Positions 21,246 to 34,056 are shown, counted from the stretch's first letter. The stretch is 64,000 nt of DNA from Heracleum sosnowskyi (GCA_030848705.1 CM061243.1:125185659-125249658); one strand, 5' to 3'. Notes: generated by a model from the letters alone, not told the origin. Program-made: numbers and translations.

Positions 21246-22231
21246 ATATCATGAAACTTAAGATCGCTTACCTTAGGATTGCATTTTTCAAATTCACGAT
21301 GGAGTAGCCCTACTCGACTCAGTCAGATTCTACGTAAATGGATTTCACTCAAAGTATGCAAGTCTGTGTGATTTGTTTGATTGTAAATGGATAATCAGAA
21401 TGTGTTGCATGGTTAGTACAAGTGCTGACAAATGCATCTAAATTTTGCGAGTCAACTAGTATAATTGACAAATCATGTTTTACTTATTTATAGCCATGCT
21501 TGATTTTGATGCTAACTCCCGCAATTAAATTAAGCGAGATGATTAAATTGCAAAAAACGTAAAGTTAGTTGAATTTTCCTCTTATAACTCTGTAAACTAA
21601 ATGATAATAGGCTCTTCTCTGTAAACTAAATGATAATAGGTTCTTCTCATTAATTTCTTCCTTTTCTAGCAAGTAGTTGCCCTTCTTTTATTCTCTTTAA
21701 TTACGATGTATTTTCTATGTGTTCTGGACAGGCCACTAAATCTATGAACATGCACAGTTGCGATAATGTGATATAGTAGGGTAGGTAACGCTAACCATAG
21801 CTCTAAAGGTTGATATAAGATCCGGCTGAAACTTTCATCTAACACCTTAAGATTTTGGATGAGAGTTGGTTACTTAAAATGGTAAGAGCTCCTACGTACA
21901 ACCTCCATTTGTTTAATTTAGTTATTTCTCTGTCTGTTGTCTGGTCAATAGTATGATTGAGTACCGTAAACATCTAAGTGGAACCTTGAATGAAGGTTCG
22001 TGAATGACTTTTAATAGGGATTATGTATAGTACATAATAAACGGCTATGGGAAAATTTTGGAGGCACAATGAAGTACTATTACACCATATGAATGTGAAA
22101 CTGAGTGAAGTATTACTGGCATGAGTGATGAGTATGATTAAATTAAACGATAATTACTGATAATTAAAAGTAATTTGGAATAATTGTAGATCAAATGAAT
22201 CATTCATTGACATACATCATTCATCAATCTT
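21246..22231. other. Intergenic region between FAR-B 3' flank and FAR-A promoter; no gene seen
   Basis: Unique-looking AT-rich sequence. A 27-bp phrase containing ctgtaaactaaatgataatagg is repeated in tandem near 21590-21645. No coding signal, RNA gene or TE terminus was recognised. Confidence 0.5.
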
Positions 22232-23475
22232 TCCACTGCAGTGTAGGTTTGGTCCCAATAACAGTAATGTATTCAAGTATATCATGATAGTTCGTTCCGG
22301 AAATTAGACAATAATCGAACTTTTCTTTCTAGCAACTTGTTTTGGGTTCTGCAGAGCTATGATTTTAAACAAGGAAAACAAGTTTACTCATTATATCTAT
22401 TAACATGCATGTGTCTGACACTGATATGGTTATCTGCCTGCCCTTCATTTGTTTTAATTTACTTTTATTTTATCATCATATATATTCGACATAAAAGTTG
22501 AAATTATCTTTAAGAACAATCAGCGCAGTAGTTGATAATTCGTCGGAATGGATATATATTCGATGTAAAAGTTGAAATTATCTTTAAGAACAATCAGTAC
22601 AGCAGTTGATAATTCGTCGGAATGGAGATTTAAGTTAAACTAATCTAAGTTTAGATTACTCTCAAAAGTAGTCGTACTGGAGTTCTGTATAACAAGATTC
22701 ACTACAAGAGGAACGGACAATTGTGACTGAATTTTAGTAAATTTCAGTCGCAAGTTCAATTTGCGACAGAAATATTACATTCAGTCGCAATGTACTTTGT
22801 GACGGAACATTTTCGTCGCAATGTTAATATTTTATTATTATTATTCCAGCACAAGTACTAATTTAATAATTTACTTTCCCGCTTCTAGTTTTTAGGCGGG
22901 TTAATTTTCCCGCTAAGACACCTTGTGACAGAAATCGTAAATATTATGTCGTAAATTTGAACTTGGGACGGAATGTAAAGTCCGTCGTAACGTATTTTGC
23001 GACAGATTATCCGTCGAACATTACTTTGTGACGGATTCTCATATTTCTCATTTCTGCCACTTTACGGATTTGATAACGGAAACTTGCATCTGACAGATAT
23101 GAACCGAATGAAGTACATGAAGTAATTTCTAAGGTTTAAGTTAAGTTCCAACTGATCATTGTTAATTAGTTATCATTGCCAAAATATCCGAGAGTTTTAA
23201 TACAAATAAACTCAAATGTGGACTATAAACATGAATTTTATTTTTAAATATGTGTTTTCCCTTTCGAGAAGCTTTGTCGTTGAGGATCATGAAACGTACA
23301 AATAAGAAAGTGCCATAGTAATTTTATGAGATTGTTAAGATTAGTGATTACAACAAAGAAATTATGTCACTCTCCTCAACTCCTATCTAGATTTTCAAGA
23401 CAATGAGAGTAAAGCTGTATAGATGATTGAATAACATGGAGTGAAGGCATAAAAGGTATTGCTGGGAAACAGTTT
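22232..23475. repeat. 3' flank of FAR-B, duplicated copy of 8517-9494
   Basis: Near-identical to the sequence downstream of FAR-A, including the internal tandem pair at about 22480-22625. It differs mainly by the CACTA-type insertion at 22700-23042. The high identity of non-coding DNA indicates a recent segmental duplication. Confidence 0.88.
22700..23042. mobile_element. Small CACTA-like MITE (343 bp) present only in the FAR-B flank
   Basis: Begins CACTACAAGAGG and is flanked by att at 22697-22699 and 23043-23045. The FAR-A flank has a single att and no insertion near 8975. Motifs such as gtcgcaa, tgcgacag and tgtgacgg repeat in both orientations, like subterminal sites. The expected GTAGTG at the right end is not present, so the terminus is degenerate or mutated. 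Confidence 0.75.
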
Positions 23476-26400
23476 TTACTGGAGGATTCTCTCCTTCAAT
23501 ATGTGCTTCCTTATGCCAGGGAAATGAACATTTATAACATAATCTTTCCAATCTATGGAACTTACGTCGAATCCAAACACTTTTGTTTCTTCTTTAGACA
23601 AGCACTTCATTAATTCCTCAACGTTGGTACTATCGAACCTGCAAATGAATATGTTATGTATATATTGATATAAATCTAAACTTTAGTATAAAAATGTAGC
23701 TTTCTGGTGAGACTATTTATATAAAATTTTAGTCAGGGTTTGAATCAGACAGGTACCTTCCATTATAGAAGGTGTAAGGTTGGTATAGATCAGCCAAGTA
23801 CTTAAAATGTTCTAATGCTTTTCTTCTAATAAGTTCCTGTCTCGGAGAAATCTCTTCATCGCCATTAGTGTTCTGCATGTAGGACAACATATCTTCTATG
23901 GAGGCGAAGAACTTGAATGCTGAAATTTGGATTGGATTTCCCTTACGATCAAAGCAAGGACTTAATCTGAAATGCTGATAGGCCAGGTCTAGCAAATCCC
24001 GGGAAATCAAAGGATGTGCAACAGATGACGTAATTTGGTACACATGATCATCATCACTAGAGTTGGAGTTTCCGCGACCATGTTTTGCTATGGCTGCTAA
24101 TGTTGAATTTACAACAATGTCAGCCGGTACCTGCAATTAGTAGTATATGAGTACACCAAATACAATTTGCAGTTAGATGCAAATTCAAGTTCTGCTGATT
24201 AGAGTTTATTTCTTGCTAGAATAAATTTCCATGAAGATACTTGTTACTTGTAAAGTTATTTTTTACCATATCTGCGACTGTATTAGGACTTGAATAGAAT
24301 CCAGAGAGCTTCCCTTTTCCATACCAGAGGAAAAATGGATCCATCATCCTGTGCACAAAAGAAATATCTACCATTAGTTGAAATATATTTCCATGAATTC
24401 TATTTACATTTTTTGAGATATCTTTAGTTTACTTAACTTATAATCTACTCGTCTTATAGTTAAAATCAAAACATTAAAATTTTGTCGTTTTGATTTTCGG
24501 TCTTCATACTTTACCTGTTTCCTTCTATCCAACCGGAGAATGGTTCTTCCAAAGTGCTCGTAATAACACTTGGCCGAAGTATGATTACAGGCATTTCTCC
24601 TTTCGTATCTTCAACTACCATTTCACCCATTGCTTTGGTAAATGAATACGTATTTGGCCATCCATATTTCTGTGACCTGCTCCGACAAATTAATTTTTTT
24701 TCTTAAACGATTAAATAATTAAACACATTGTCAAGTAGGAGATTTCTTTTAAAAACACTCGATAATTCATACCAAAAGCCAGTATTGATCTGATTATATA
24801 TAGAATCGGTGAAGAACGAGGATAATGTAATTATACGTGGTTTTTAGAAAAATACTTGCCTTCTCATACCAAAATCCTTGAGTTGTTGATCCTTTTCATC
24901 TTTTCCGAAAGATTCTTTCATTTCTGATGCAAGCTTAAGTTCAGCTTCAATATCCAAGCCATGGATATGCTTATGTTGTGCTTCAAATGTATCTGCATTG
25001 CTTGCTACATAATGTCCCTTACCGAATGATTCTTCAATGATCTCTCCTTTGCTTTGTCTACTAACGTAAGCTTCATATACATATACAATCCATGGCTAAT
25101 TACCTGTACGTTATTATACTTATCATATTAGGCATTTACGCTAATTACCTGTTGATACATGCACGTATAACTTGAGCTTTTCACACTTTTTAGCAAAATT
25201 TACAATCCGTGCAGCTCCTCTCGTGTTAATATCAAGAGCAATGTCAATCCTGTCAGAAATAAGAGGATCAGAAGGGCGAAACGTATACAAAGTAGATTAC
25301 GTTTATCAAATTTTTAGCAGGCCTAGCTACCTTTCGTCAAATGTTGTAGTGGCTGCAGAGTTGATAATTATGTCCACTTCTCTTGCTATACGATTAGCTA
25401 CATCTTCCTCAATACCTATATTTGTTTCGGACATATTTCCAACCACAGGAACCAACTTGCTCAAGATAAATTTTTCGAAGAATGTTCCATGCTTCTCTCG
25501 TAGACACTTGAAGAGTTCTGTATTTACAATCTGTTGCAGGCAATATGCATGATTACGTACTCCACAGTCTTATAACATTCTTATGCATGCACGGAAACTA
25601 CAAAACGAAGCAAAATGATTAATCGACGTACTTCATTCATCAATCTTTCCATTGCAGCCTCTTCATTCTTGGCCTTAATAAGCAGAAATATCTTACCTAC
25701 CTCTGGCATGGTCCTCAAAATCTTCTCCACAAGAACTTTGTATATGGAAGCAATGGTGGAATCATGACCAGTAAGATATTTAACATTACGATAATAATAA
25801 AACTTTACAAAATTCAAAAAAACACGACTAACCTTTAGTTGCCAATCGTTGAACTATTTTTACTTGAAAAAGTAATAGATGGTAACTGAATTATACTATT
25901 TTGCATATTTTCCCACTTAATAACTTCTTTTTCCTGGATAAACTCCACCTTTATTTATTTTCGAAATGATGCTAGGTAAAAAATTCACTATCATCTTTAA
26001 TATATAGTGCGTGTTTGATGTTTTATAAGTGATAAGTTGATGGATTCTTCTAAGTTATACTGGTGTTTGGATAAATTTATAACTTATAAGTTAGTTAAGA
26101 GTTTGCTAAATTAAATTTGAAAAAATAATTATTAAATACAATGATTTCAACACTTGCATTTTAAATTAAAAAAAATATTTAAAAATATAAAGGTAAAAAT
26201 GTAAAATATTAAAAAAATAAAGAAATCAAAGAATAAGTTAATAAAGTTAAGTAAAATGTTGGTGATTTCTAACATTCAACTTATCAATTTATAAGTTATA
26301 TAAGTTATCAAATAAGTTGAGCAAACACCCCTCATAAACTCTTATGAACTTATAATCCATAACCTAACTTATTTTCCATTACCCAAACAGGCCCATAGTA

Positions 26401-26934
26401 TAGGGAACAAATAAAATTTTATAGTATTATTTTTTTAAGAGGTTAATTAGGGGATCTCACGTGCCCCTAACCCCCTCTGGTTCCGCCACTGTATGGAAGA
26501 GTAGTTCAACCAGAAATGATTAGAAAAATAATAATTGTAAACTTGTACATGTTACTGAGTAATAAAGTTGATACTTAATATATGTAGTAGTTATAAAGTA
26601 TACCTTTTGCTAAGAATCCAGTTGCGCCGGTAATAAGAAGCTTCTTCCCACCAAAGAATTCAGTGATACCAAGACCATCATGCATTTTCGAAGTTATATG
26701 ACCACAAGTCGAGACGAATTCCTTTTCAACTGTACTTCTGATCTTTCCATTCTTCGCACTTGGATGAAGACTGGAAGAGAAGATTTTAGGTATCTGCAGA
26801 TCTTCAGTACTACAGAACACAGTATTAGTAGTACTTGTCTTCTTTTTCCCCAACAATATTTCAGTAGAAATTTTATTCATATTCAGGTTTTGTCTATTTG
26901 AAATACGATAGTGGTTCGGACAAACAGTTGTCAT
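23476..26934 (-). CDS. FAR: FAR-B: intact fatty acyl-CoA reductase (MS2/FAR2-like)
   Basis: Nine exons: 26934-26604, 25735-25632, 25530-25331, 25249-25149, 25070-24860, 24676-24515, 24348-24267, 24130-23757 and 23638-23476. They total 1,728 bp, 575 residues plus TAA, with every junction in phase. FARs use NADPH to reduce fatty acyl-CoA or acyl-ACP to fatty alcohol. The Rossmann motif TGATGFL is at residues 102-108 and the catalytic YXXXK (YSFTK) at 326-330. KKLLITG and ILRPSVI also fit. The C-terminal sterile/FAR_C region ends FGFDVSSIDWKDY. The first 90 or so residues are a Ser/Thr/Asn/Lys-rich extension, as in plastid MS2/FAR2 and FAR6 types. The start at 26934 is chosen because MTTV aligns with MGTV of FAR-A. 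Intron 5 has a GC donor (AG|GCAAGT). MS2 homologues make pollen-wall alcohols; that role is only inferred here. Confidence 0.92.
26007..26396. mobile_element. Possible hAT-type MITE in FAR-B intron 1
   Basis: FAR-B intron 1 is about 870 bp, whereas FAR-A intron 1 is about 130 bp. The extra DNA starts gtgcgtgtttgatg and ends acccaaacaggcccat, imperfect inverted ends of a kind common in plant hAT MITEs. The interior carries inverted acttataagtt motifs. A clear 8-bp target duplication was not found. The following ggttccgccactg phrase suggests further TE sequence up to the exon. Confidence 0.4.
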
Positions 26935-27139
26935 GGATAGCAAGACAGACATGATAAGAATGCAAGTTATGATTGTATAAAAATATGCTAAATTACGGAA
27001 GATCTGAGGTTGTTTTAACAAAAAAAAATTGTAGTTGCAGTGGCTTTACTTACACAACATAAGCTTTCTATTTAAATGTGAATAGTGCTTAGTTGCAAAA
27101 TCATGAATTAGTTATGTAGTTGCAGTGGCTCTTCGATCT

Positions 27140-27340
27140 GTTTTTTCGTTTTTCAGCAACTAGTGTCTTCGGTTGTACAGAGCTGTTATTTTAAACAAGG
27201 AAAGCAATTTTAAGCAAATATGTTACGAACATGCATGCATGCGTCTCAAATAATTAGGCAAATAATTTTGCTATGGCGGCTAATGTTGAATTTACAACAA
27301 TGTCAGCCGGTACCTGTAATTAGTAGTACTAGCTGATAAC
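27140..27340 (-). pseudogene. FAR-C part 1: 3' flank and 5' end of exon 8
   Basis: 27145-27250 resembles the 3' flank of FAR-B (compare 22320-22430). A jump follows to 27270-27313, which matches the start of exon 8 (VPADIVVNSTLAAIA on the minus strand) and the first bases of intron 7. The rest of exon 8 and exon 9 are deleted. The Helitron-like element begins soon after, at 27383. This is the left piece of a FAR unit whose other visible piece lies at 33600-34022. Confidence 0.75.
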
Positions 27341-27382
27341 CGTGAGCCGACCATAAACATCAACATATTAATATTAATAAAT

Positions 27383-30300
27383 ACTAGCTTATAGCACGTG
27401 TTATGCACGGTTACTTAAATTTTATTTATAATTATTTTGTTTATAATTATATTTTAATTACTCATGGAACACACAATTGTTTTTTTAATATTTATAATTA
27501 TATTTATTTATGAATATTTTAATATTTAAAAGTCATTAGTTTACATGATTAAATTATTGTTAAAAAAGAGTTAGCCAAAAAAATTATAGTTAAAAATATG
27601 ATATTTATTATATTTTAAACGCTCAATTTAATATTTGTTTATATTGAGTTATAAAAGTTAGATTTGGTCAATTTTACGATCCACATGAAATTCACAAAAT
27701 AATTTTTAATTTAGTTGTGGTTTAATAGTTCTTTTTCAATTAAAAACTATTCTAAAACTAAAAAGAGAATAAAGTGACAAAATTTAATGTTTGAGAATTC
27801 TATTCGATTTAGGAAATCTACTTAACTTATATGTAGTTTAGATTATTAGAATAACCTTTATTAACCAAATACAGGTTTAAATGTTAAATCTAACAGTTTT
27901 CACCTATCTATTATTTAAGATTAAACGATTTTTATTATTTTGATATTAAATGAGTTTCCTTATTTAATTACAACTATTTTTATGTTTTAACTTTTTGGAA
28001 AATCCAATCATAATATAATATCTTTTAACTTATATCATTTTTAAATAATAACTTCTTTTTATATGATATAATCTTGATCGTCTATTTTTAAAAGTATTGG
28101 ATCTAACGTTTGAGAATGTTTTGACAGTATTTAAGACCAAACTACCAGGATAACATCATTAATTTTTTTAATATTTATATATTTTTAAATTTTAAATTTT
28201 TATTGCTAAAATATAATATACTCTTTTTTGTAATATGTTAATGATGCAGGAACTTTGAACTTTTGAGAAAATAAATTATCAATTAAAATATAATTTTTTT
28301 TGTAATAGTTCTTCTTTTAAAGTAGTACACCGTGACGATCAAAATTCTGTATAAAATTCATTTTTTATAGTATATCCCGTAAATATCTATGTTATATTAA
28401 AGACTAAATAATGAAAGTTTTCTTCTGGTCGCTTGATCACTAAATCCATAATCGTTGGATCTTTCAAATTAAATTGTTGAGAAACGTTAGATAAAATAGT
28501 AAAATTATCACGTAAAATGATCTAAAGGTTTTAATCTACCAACAACATAATAAAATTTACAGGTTTTTTTGAAAAATAAGAATTTTTTCATTTTTTTTCT
28601 TGTAAACATAGGTTATTTGATAATATTTTTTATAAAGTACGTTTTTTCAAAAAAGTACTATACTAATTGATTAACAAACTTTTAAAGTTTCGAATTTAAT
28701 AATTTACAATGTATATAGGTTAAAAAAATTAGGGCTCTTATGTAGCTGAGTCTAAAATTTCAAACTACGGTTTTTTTAAATATGAATATGGTCCTGCTAA
28801 CAATGAAATTAGGTCTCTATGAGTTCTTTATAAAACAAAATCATCATTTATGTATAATTTATTATTTAATAATAAATAATAAATAATTAGTTTTGATATA
28901 AAATTTAATAAAATAGGATAAAAAATATGCATAATTTTATAAAATTTTATCCTCGTATTATTATATTCTTTGTTGATTTTAATTTTTCTTAGATTGATTT
29001 GAATTTTTGAACATAGATTTCTAAATTTAAAATAGTTAAAAAAAAGTAATTAAATTGGCATTAAAATAATGATGACGTAATAATTATTATTAGAATTTAA
29101 ATACCCACTTTACTAATTTGGGCTTTATCTTGTGTTTTAAAAATTAGATTTTGACAATTTTATACCCCACATGAAGATAACTAAATTATCTTTAATTAAA
29201 ATATGGTTTAACAATTTTTATCTAACTGAAATTGTCCATAAAAGAGAAAAGAAAGTCACGGATTTTTTACATGGAGAATTCTATTTAATATAGAATACTT
29301 ATTTATATTTGGTGTATTTGGTTTAAATTATCAAAATACACTTTTTAGAATTGAAATATAATATTATTATTAATAAAATACACTTTTTTAATATTTGATC
29401 TAACTCTAATGGTCCTTATTAGTTTGGTTGTCCAAGACCGTAAGATCAAAATTTTGGATAAGATCCATATTATGCTTATTATATATAAGGATTTAATATA
29501 ATAAGGATATCAAGTATATACTATTATACTGATATAAGTATCTTACTAACTAATTTTACTTTTAATGTTTCGGTTTTATTTACAGTGTATACATTTTTAC
29601 TTAAAAATTATTAAACAGAATAAAAATTATGTTATGATTATATAAAATTTTATTCTCATATTATTATATTCTTTATCGATTTGAATTTGTTCTTAATTAA
29701 TTTTAATACTTTATTGAAAGAAACATAAAATTTCTATATTTAAAACAATTAGTGGAAAAATAAATAAATTGGTGCTACAAAAAAAATATATTTATTAAAA
29801 TTTAGATACTCACTTTACTATTTGGGTTCTATCCTTAGTTTTAGAAATTGAATTTTGACGATTTTACAACCCATGCGAAACTAACGAAATTATCTTTAAT
29901 TTAATGACGGTTTAATATTTATTATCTAACTTGACCTGTTGACCTACCCAGAAAAGTAAAGATGGTTAAGAATTTTTACATAGAATTCAATTCAATATAG
30001 AAAACCAATTTATAATTGGTTTAAATTATCAAAACACATTTCTTAGTATTTAAATATAATCCTACCTTTAATCAAATACACATTTTAATATAAGTATTAT
30101 ATTCAAAATTATCGTTTATGAATATGAAACCCTCAATATTTTAATAATATTTTGATATTATCCTATTATGTTTGTTATATGTAAAATAATATAATTATAA
30201 TTTGGATTAATCAAATTGTTATGTTCCTTCAGAAAAAAAAAGTGTTTAAATTTATTTATGTACAGGAGTTCTCGTAAGTCTCTGTAGGTTCACGTGTATC

Positions 30301-31157
30301 ATTGTTAGTATGATATACGTGAGCGTTATATTGATAATTTTTAATAGTGTAATCAATATGAATTGTTATCTTGATATTTGGTTTAACAATTATTATCTAA
30401 TTGGAACTATACATAAATTCAAGAGAAAAAATATTTAAGAATTTTTACATAGAAAATTTTTAAATTATCAAAATACACTTTTTAGTATTTAAATATAATT
30501 CTATTATTAATCAGATACACTTTTTAATATTAGATCTAACAATTCTCATCAATCTAGATCTAACTGTAATTATTAATTTGGTCGTATAGTGATCGTACAC
30601 GGACCATATCGATTTTAATTTGTTCTTAAATTGATTTTAATATTTTATTGAAATAAAAATAGAATTTATAAATTTAAAAGAATTAGGAAAAAAATTAAAT
30701 TGGTGCTACAATAAAAAAATTTATTTATTAAAATTTAGATAATCGCTTTACTGTTTGGGCTCTATCTTGAGTTTTAGACAACAGATTTTAACGATTTTAC
30801 AGCCCATGCGAAACTAACAAAATTATCTTTAATTTAATGATGGTTTAATAATTTTTATCTAACTGGAACTATCCAGAAACTAAAGAGAAAAGATAATTAC
30901 GAATTTTTACATAAAGATTTCTATTCAATATAGAAAACCTATTTATAATTGGTTTAAATTATCAAAATACACCTTTTAGTATTTAAATAATATTCTATTA
31001 TTAATCAAATACAATTTTTAATATTATATCTAACGGTCCTCATCTATTTGAATATTTATAGTTTTATAATCCAACGGATCATATACTTTTGGTAGTACAG
31101 TGACCGACCAAAATTTTGGATAAGATCTCCCTTACGCTTATTATATATAAGGAGTTA
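27383..31157 (-). mobile_element. Helitron-like AT-rich non-autonomous element(s)
   Basis: On the minus strand the right-hand part starts near TCCTTATATATAATAAGC (31155) and the left end has a hairpin CCGTGCATAACACGTGC followed by CTAG and T (27386-27382). This is the TC...hairpin-CTRR pattern of Helitron termini. The TC start recurs near 29505, and blocks such as acgattttacaacccatgcgaaactaac recur with divergence at about 27650, 29150, 29850 and 30790. I read these as several related insertions or tandem duplications. No Rep/helicase gene is present. The base before TC at 31155 is not the expected A, so the outer boundary is uncertain. Confidence 0.45.
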
Positions 31158-31339
31158 ATTAGTAAATATTTTTAAAAAATGTATTTTTCGAGAATTGAAT
31201 GATAAAAATATATAATAAATAAATCACTATTTAATTATATAGTTAAAAAAATCGAACCATTTGTAAAACTAAAGAAATTAAAGTAAATAAATAAATCGTG
31301 TATGATTACGTAGATGCAAGGAATCGAACCCTCGATGTA
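31158..31339. repeat. Segment related to 33205-33440, flanking CACTA-4
   Basis: AT-rich sequence including aaagtaaataaataaatc and gcaaggaatcgaaccctcg. The same phrases recur to the right of CACTA-4, so this element probably inserted into an older degenerate repeat. The gaatcgaaccc phrase is the complement of a tRNA B-box-like motif. Confidence 0.5.
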
Positions 31340-33000
31340 CACTACAAGAAAACAGAGCATAACTGACCGTCAAAAAGGGTCGGTTATATCCGAAATTGGT
31401 CGGTTTTACGCGTAAAACCGACCGTCATCGATGGTCAGTTTAAGACTCGTCGGTTTTAAGAGTTGATCAGGTTTAACACATATATCCGACCACCGGTCGG
31501 TCGGTTATGTATGTTTCCAAATTTGTTAAAGTGGGTCCTAAGAATAACACGTGGCAACACGTGTCAACACGTGTCTTATGATGTCAGCAGAATAAAACCG
31601 ACCGGTGACGGTCGATTATGTCCGGAAAAAAATTGTTTTGACTGTAACCGTAACCGACTCAAGTCAAAGTGTGCATATCGGTCGGTTTTATGGCAGTAGT
31701 CGCTCAAAATTGCATAACCGACCGTCGTATAACCGACCATCGTATAACCGACCACCATTAAGGAAGACGGTCAGTTATGTCGTTTGAATGCGGTCGGTTA
31801 TGGTGTACATCGGTCGGTTTTCTGTGTGAATGGTAAAAAATGGTCAGTTATGTGTATTGTCGGTCGGTTTTCTGGGTATTTTGAAAAAAAAAATTGCAGC
31901 TTCTGTAGTTTTATGCCCTATACCATTCATTCCACATATATACCATTCCAATGGGCAATACCAATCAATATCAACAACAATCAATACCAATCCCAATCCA
32001 AAAACTAATCAATACCAATCCATTCCTAAACTCATTATCAGAAAATAAATACAAACATAATTCATAAAATACCAACTTAATTAGATCCGATACAAACGGA
32101 TCATAAAATACCAATTTTAACTCCGACATAATCAGATCAACCATACAAACCAAAATATGGGTCCGATATAAACGGATCAACCACGCAATGTTAAGTCCGA
32201 TATTATCGAACATCCAACAAAACATAGATCATTACAATTACTAAAGTTCAGATTCAAAGTTCCTAAAGCATATAACCACATAATTAACTACTCCGACAAA
32301 GAAACAGGAGAGTCGTCGGAATCACCCCCATCTTGGCCATTGCCTTCACCGTCGCCATTCTCGTTGTCACCCTCAATGTCCGAGACCTCATCCACATCGG
32401 TATAATCTTTTTCTTCCTGCGCAAGTCGATCCTTTTCCTATGCACACATATAAAACAATTAAAAAGTAAAAAATAAAGTGCAATGGATATAATTAAAAAA
32501 CGAGGATTAACTATTACCTCTTGAACTTGTGCTTCGGTTTTTTTGACAAGATCTTCAATTAAGGTTCCGACAATGTGTACAATCTCACCACCAATGAGAT
32601 TATTCCATTGCAGCCTTCTATTTGGTTCGGTAGATGGATCGGAGGCCTCGAGGGCAGTGCGTGCAAATGTGGATATTTCTTCATCGGATAGTTGACTAGC
32701 AAACTGTTGAGGATTGGAACGAATCTCCGTAAGAACATTTCTAACGATCGAGAGAAAGACATTGTCGGGGATGACTTCACGTTGTCTCGGAGCGGACGAG
32801 GATGAGCCGGCTTCGCCTCGGGTGGAATCCCTATAGCGTGTAGCTAGGGTGGGAATGAGATCGGTAGCTCGAGCATTGGGGAATCCCACAACACAATTTT
32901 TTTGGGTTTTTCACCTTCGGGCACCCCCGTTGCTTCCATCCACCAATCCCATGGCTCATCTCTCTCACCCGTTTGAGTCACCTCCACCGGATGTAGCTAA
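31340..33000. mobile_element. CACTA-4: left end and part of interior of another CACTA element
   Basis: Begins CACTACAAGAAAA at 31340. From there to about 31870 the motif ggtcggtta and its complement taaccgacc occur well over a dozen times in both orientations, a typical subterminal array. A decayed gene follows on the minus strand (32284-32995). I found no matching GTAGTG terminus to the right, so the right boundary is unknown and the element is probably truncated. Confidence 0.8.
32284..32995 (-). pseudogene. CACTA-4 gene remnant with acidic C-terminus
   Basis: An upstream stretch in one frame reads EPWDWWMEATGVPEGEKPKK. The main open frame, about 32889-32520, is in a different frame (VIPDNVFLSIVRNVLTEIRSNPQQF, then EDLVKKTEAQVQE). 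An intron at about 32518-32440 is bounded by GT-AG-like sites, and a second exon reads EKDYTDVDEVSDIEGD and continues acidic to a stop near 32286. The shift between the first two parts suggests a frameshift. The style fits accessory proteins of plant CACTA elements; I cannot assign a function. A similar acidic exon occurs in CACTA-5 at 56876-57076. Confidence 0.5.
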
Positions 33001-33599
33001 TAAATTTAAAATAAATAAATAAATCTTTTATAATTACGTAGTTGCAATGAATCGAAACCCGGATGAAGTTAAATAATTTAAAGTAACTAAATCATGTATA
33101 ATTACTTAGTTGCAAGGAATCGAACCCGGATTTCGTGATAATCAAATTTGGTACTTTGATACTGCGCGCCATTTTCACATTATTTTGATAATTAATATTA
33201 ATTTTAATTATTAAAAAATGTACTTATAGATATTTGAATGATAGAAATATGTAATAAATAAATACTATTTAATTATGTGGTTATAGGCAATTAATCTTGA
33301 ATTTGGTATCACGCAATATTTTAACAGTGTTTTCTTTATTAATAAAGAGTATAGAAGTTATAGACAATTGAACTTTGAAGGAAATTAATGAAATTAAAGT
33401 AAATAAATAAATTTTGTATAATAACGTAGTTGTAAGGAATCGAAACCTGAATTAAGCTAAATAATTTAAATTAATAAATCTTGTATGTAGTTGCGAGTAA
33501 TCGAACTCAGGTCTCATGATAATCAAATTTGATATTTTGGTACTTTTAGTACCGCGCACGCAATTTTCGCATTGTTTACCTTATTAATAAAAAGTATAT
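33001..33599. repeat. Degenerate repeats with gaatcgaac phrases; no gene seen
   Basis: The phrase acgtagttgcaaggaatcgaa, or a variant, occurs at about 33037, 33100, 33425 and 33485, each after an aaataaataaatc tract. Several are followed by gataatcaaatttg and gcgcgc...ttttcgca. This is an old tandem repeat related to 31158-31339. Confidence 0.55.
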
Positions 33600-34022
33600 A
33601 TTAGAATGTACGATGTAAAATTTGCTGTTAGATGCAACTTCAAGGTTTAATTTGTTTAGCCTATCAACATACGAGGAATATCCCTAATGGTACCATTAAA
33701 AATGTTAGTGCAAATTCTGCTGATTAGAGTTTTCTTTTTTCTTGTTAACCATTTTATTATATAAATTAGAGTAACCAAAGAAGCTTATTTTTGGATGGGC
33801 AAAACCATCCAAAAAAACGAGACAAATTCAGAATAAACAATACATATCGGTCAAGACACTATCCAAATTAAACTGAATTGTAGACTGCATGACTTCTAAT
33901 ATCCAAGCTCATGACGATTAGAGTTTATTTCTTGCCCCTATATATATGCATCTTTGCATGTAGATACTTGTGAATTTATTTTTTACCATATCTGCGACCG
34001 TATTGGGACTTGAGTAGAATAC
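33600..34022 (-). pseudogene. FAR-C part 2: intron 7 and 3' part of exon 7
   Basis: 33617-33985 matches intron 7 of FAR-A/B, with insertions. 33987-34020 matches the 3' end of exon 7 (minus strand; ends GAYATG|GT). Together with 27140-27340 it is one FAR unit whose intron 7 has taken up more than 6 kb of Helitron-like and CACTA-4 DNA. It is cut off at Copia-2, 34057. Confidence 0.7.
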
Positions 34023-34056
34023 TTCTTCAATTATTACACACCTATACCTAATTGAC

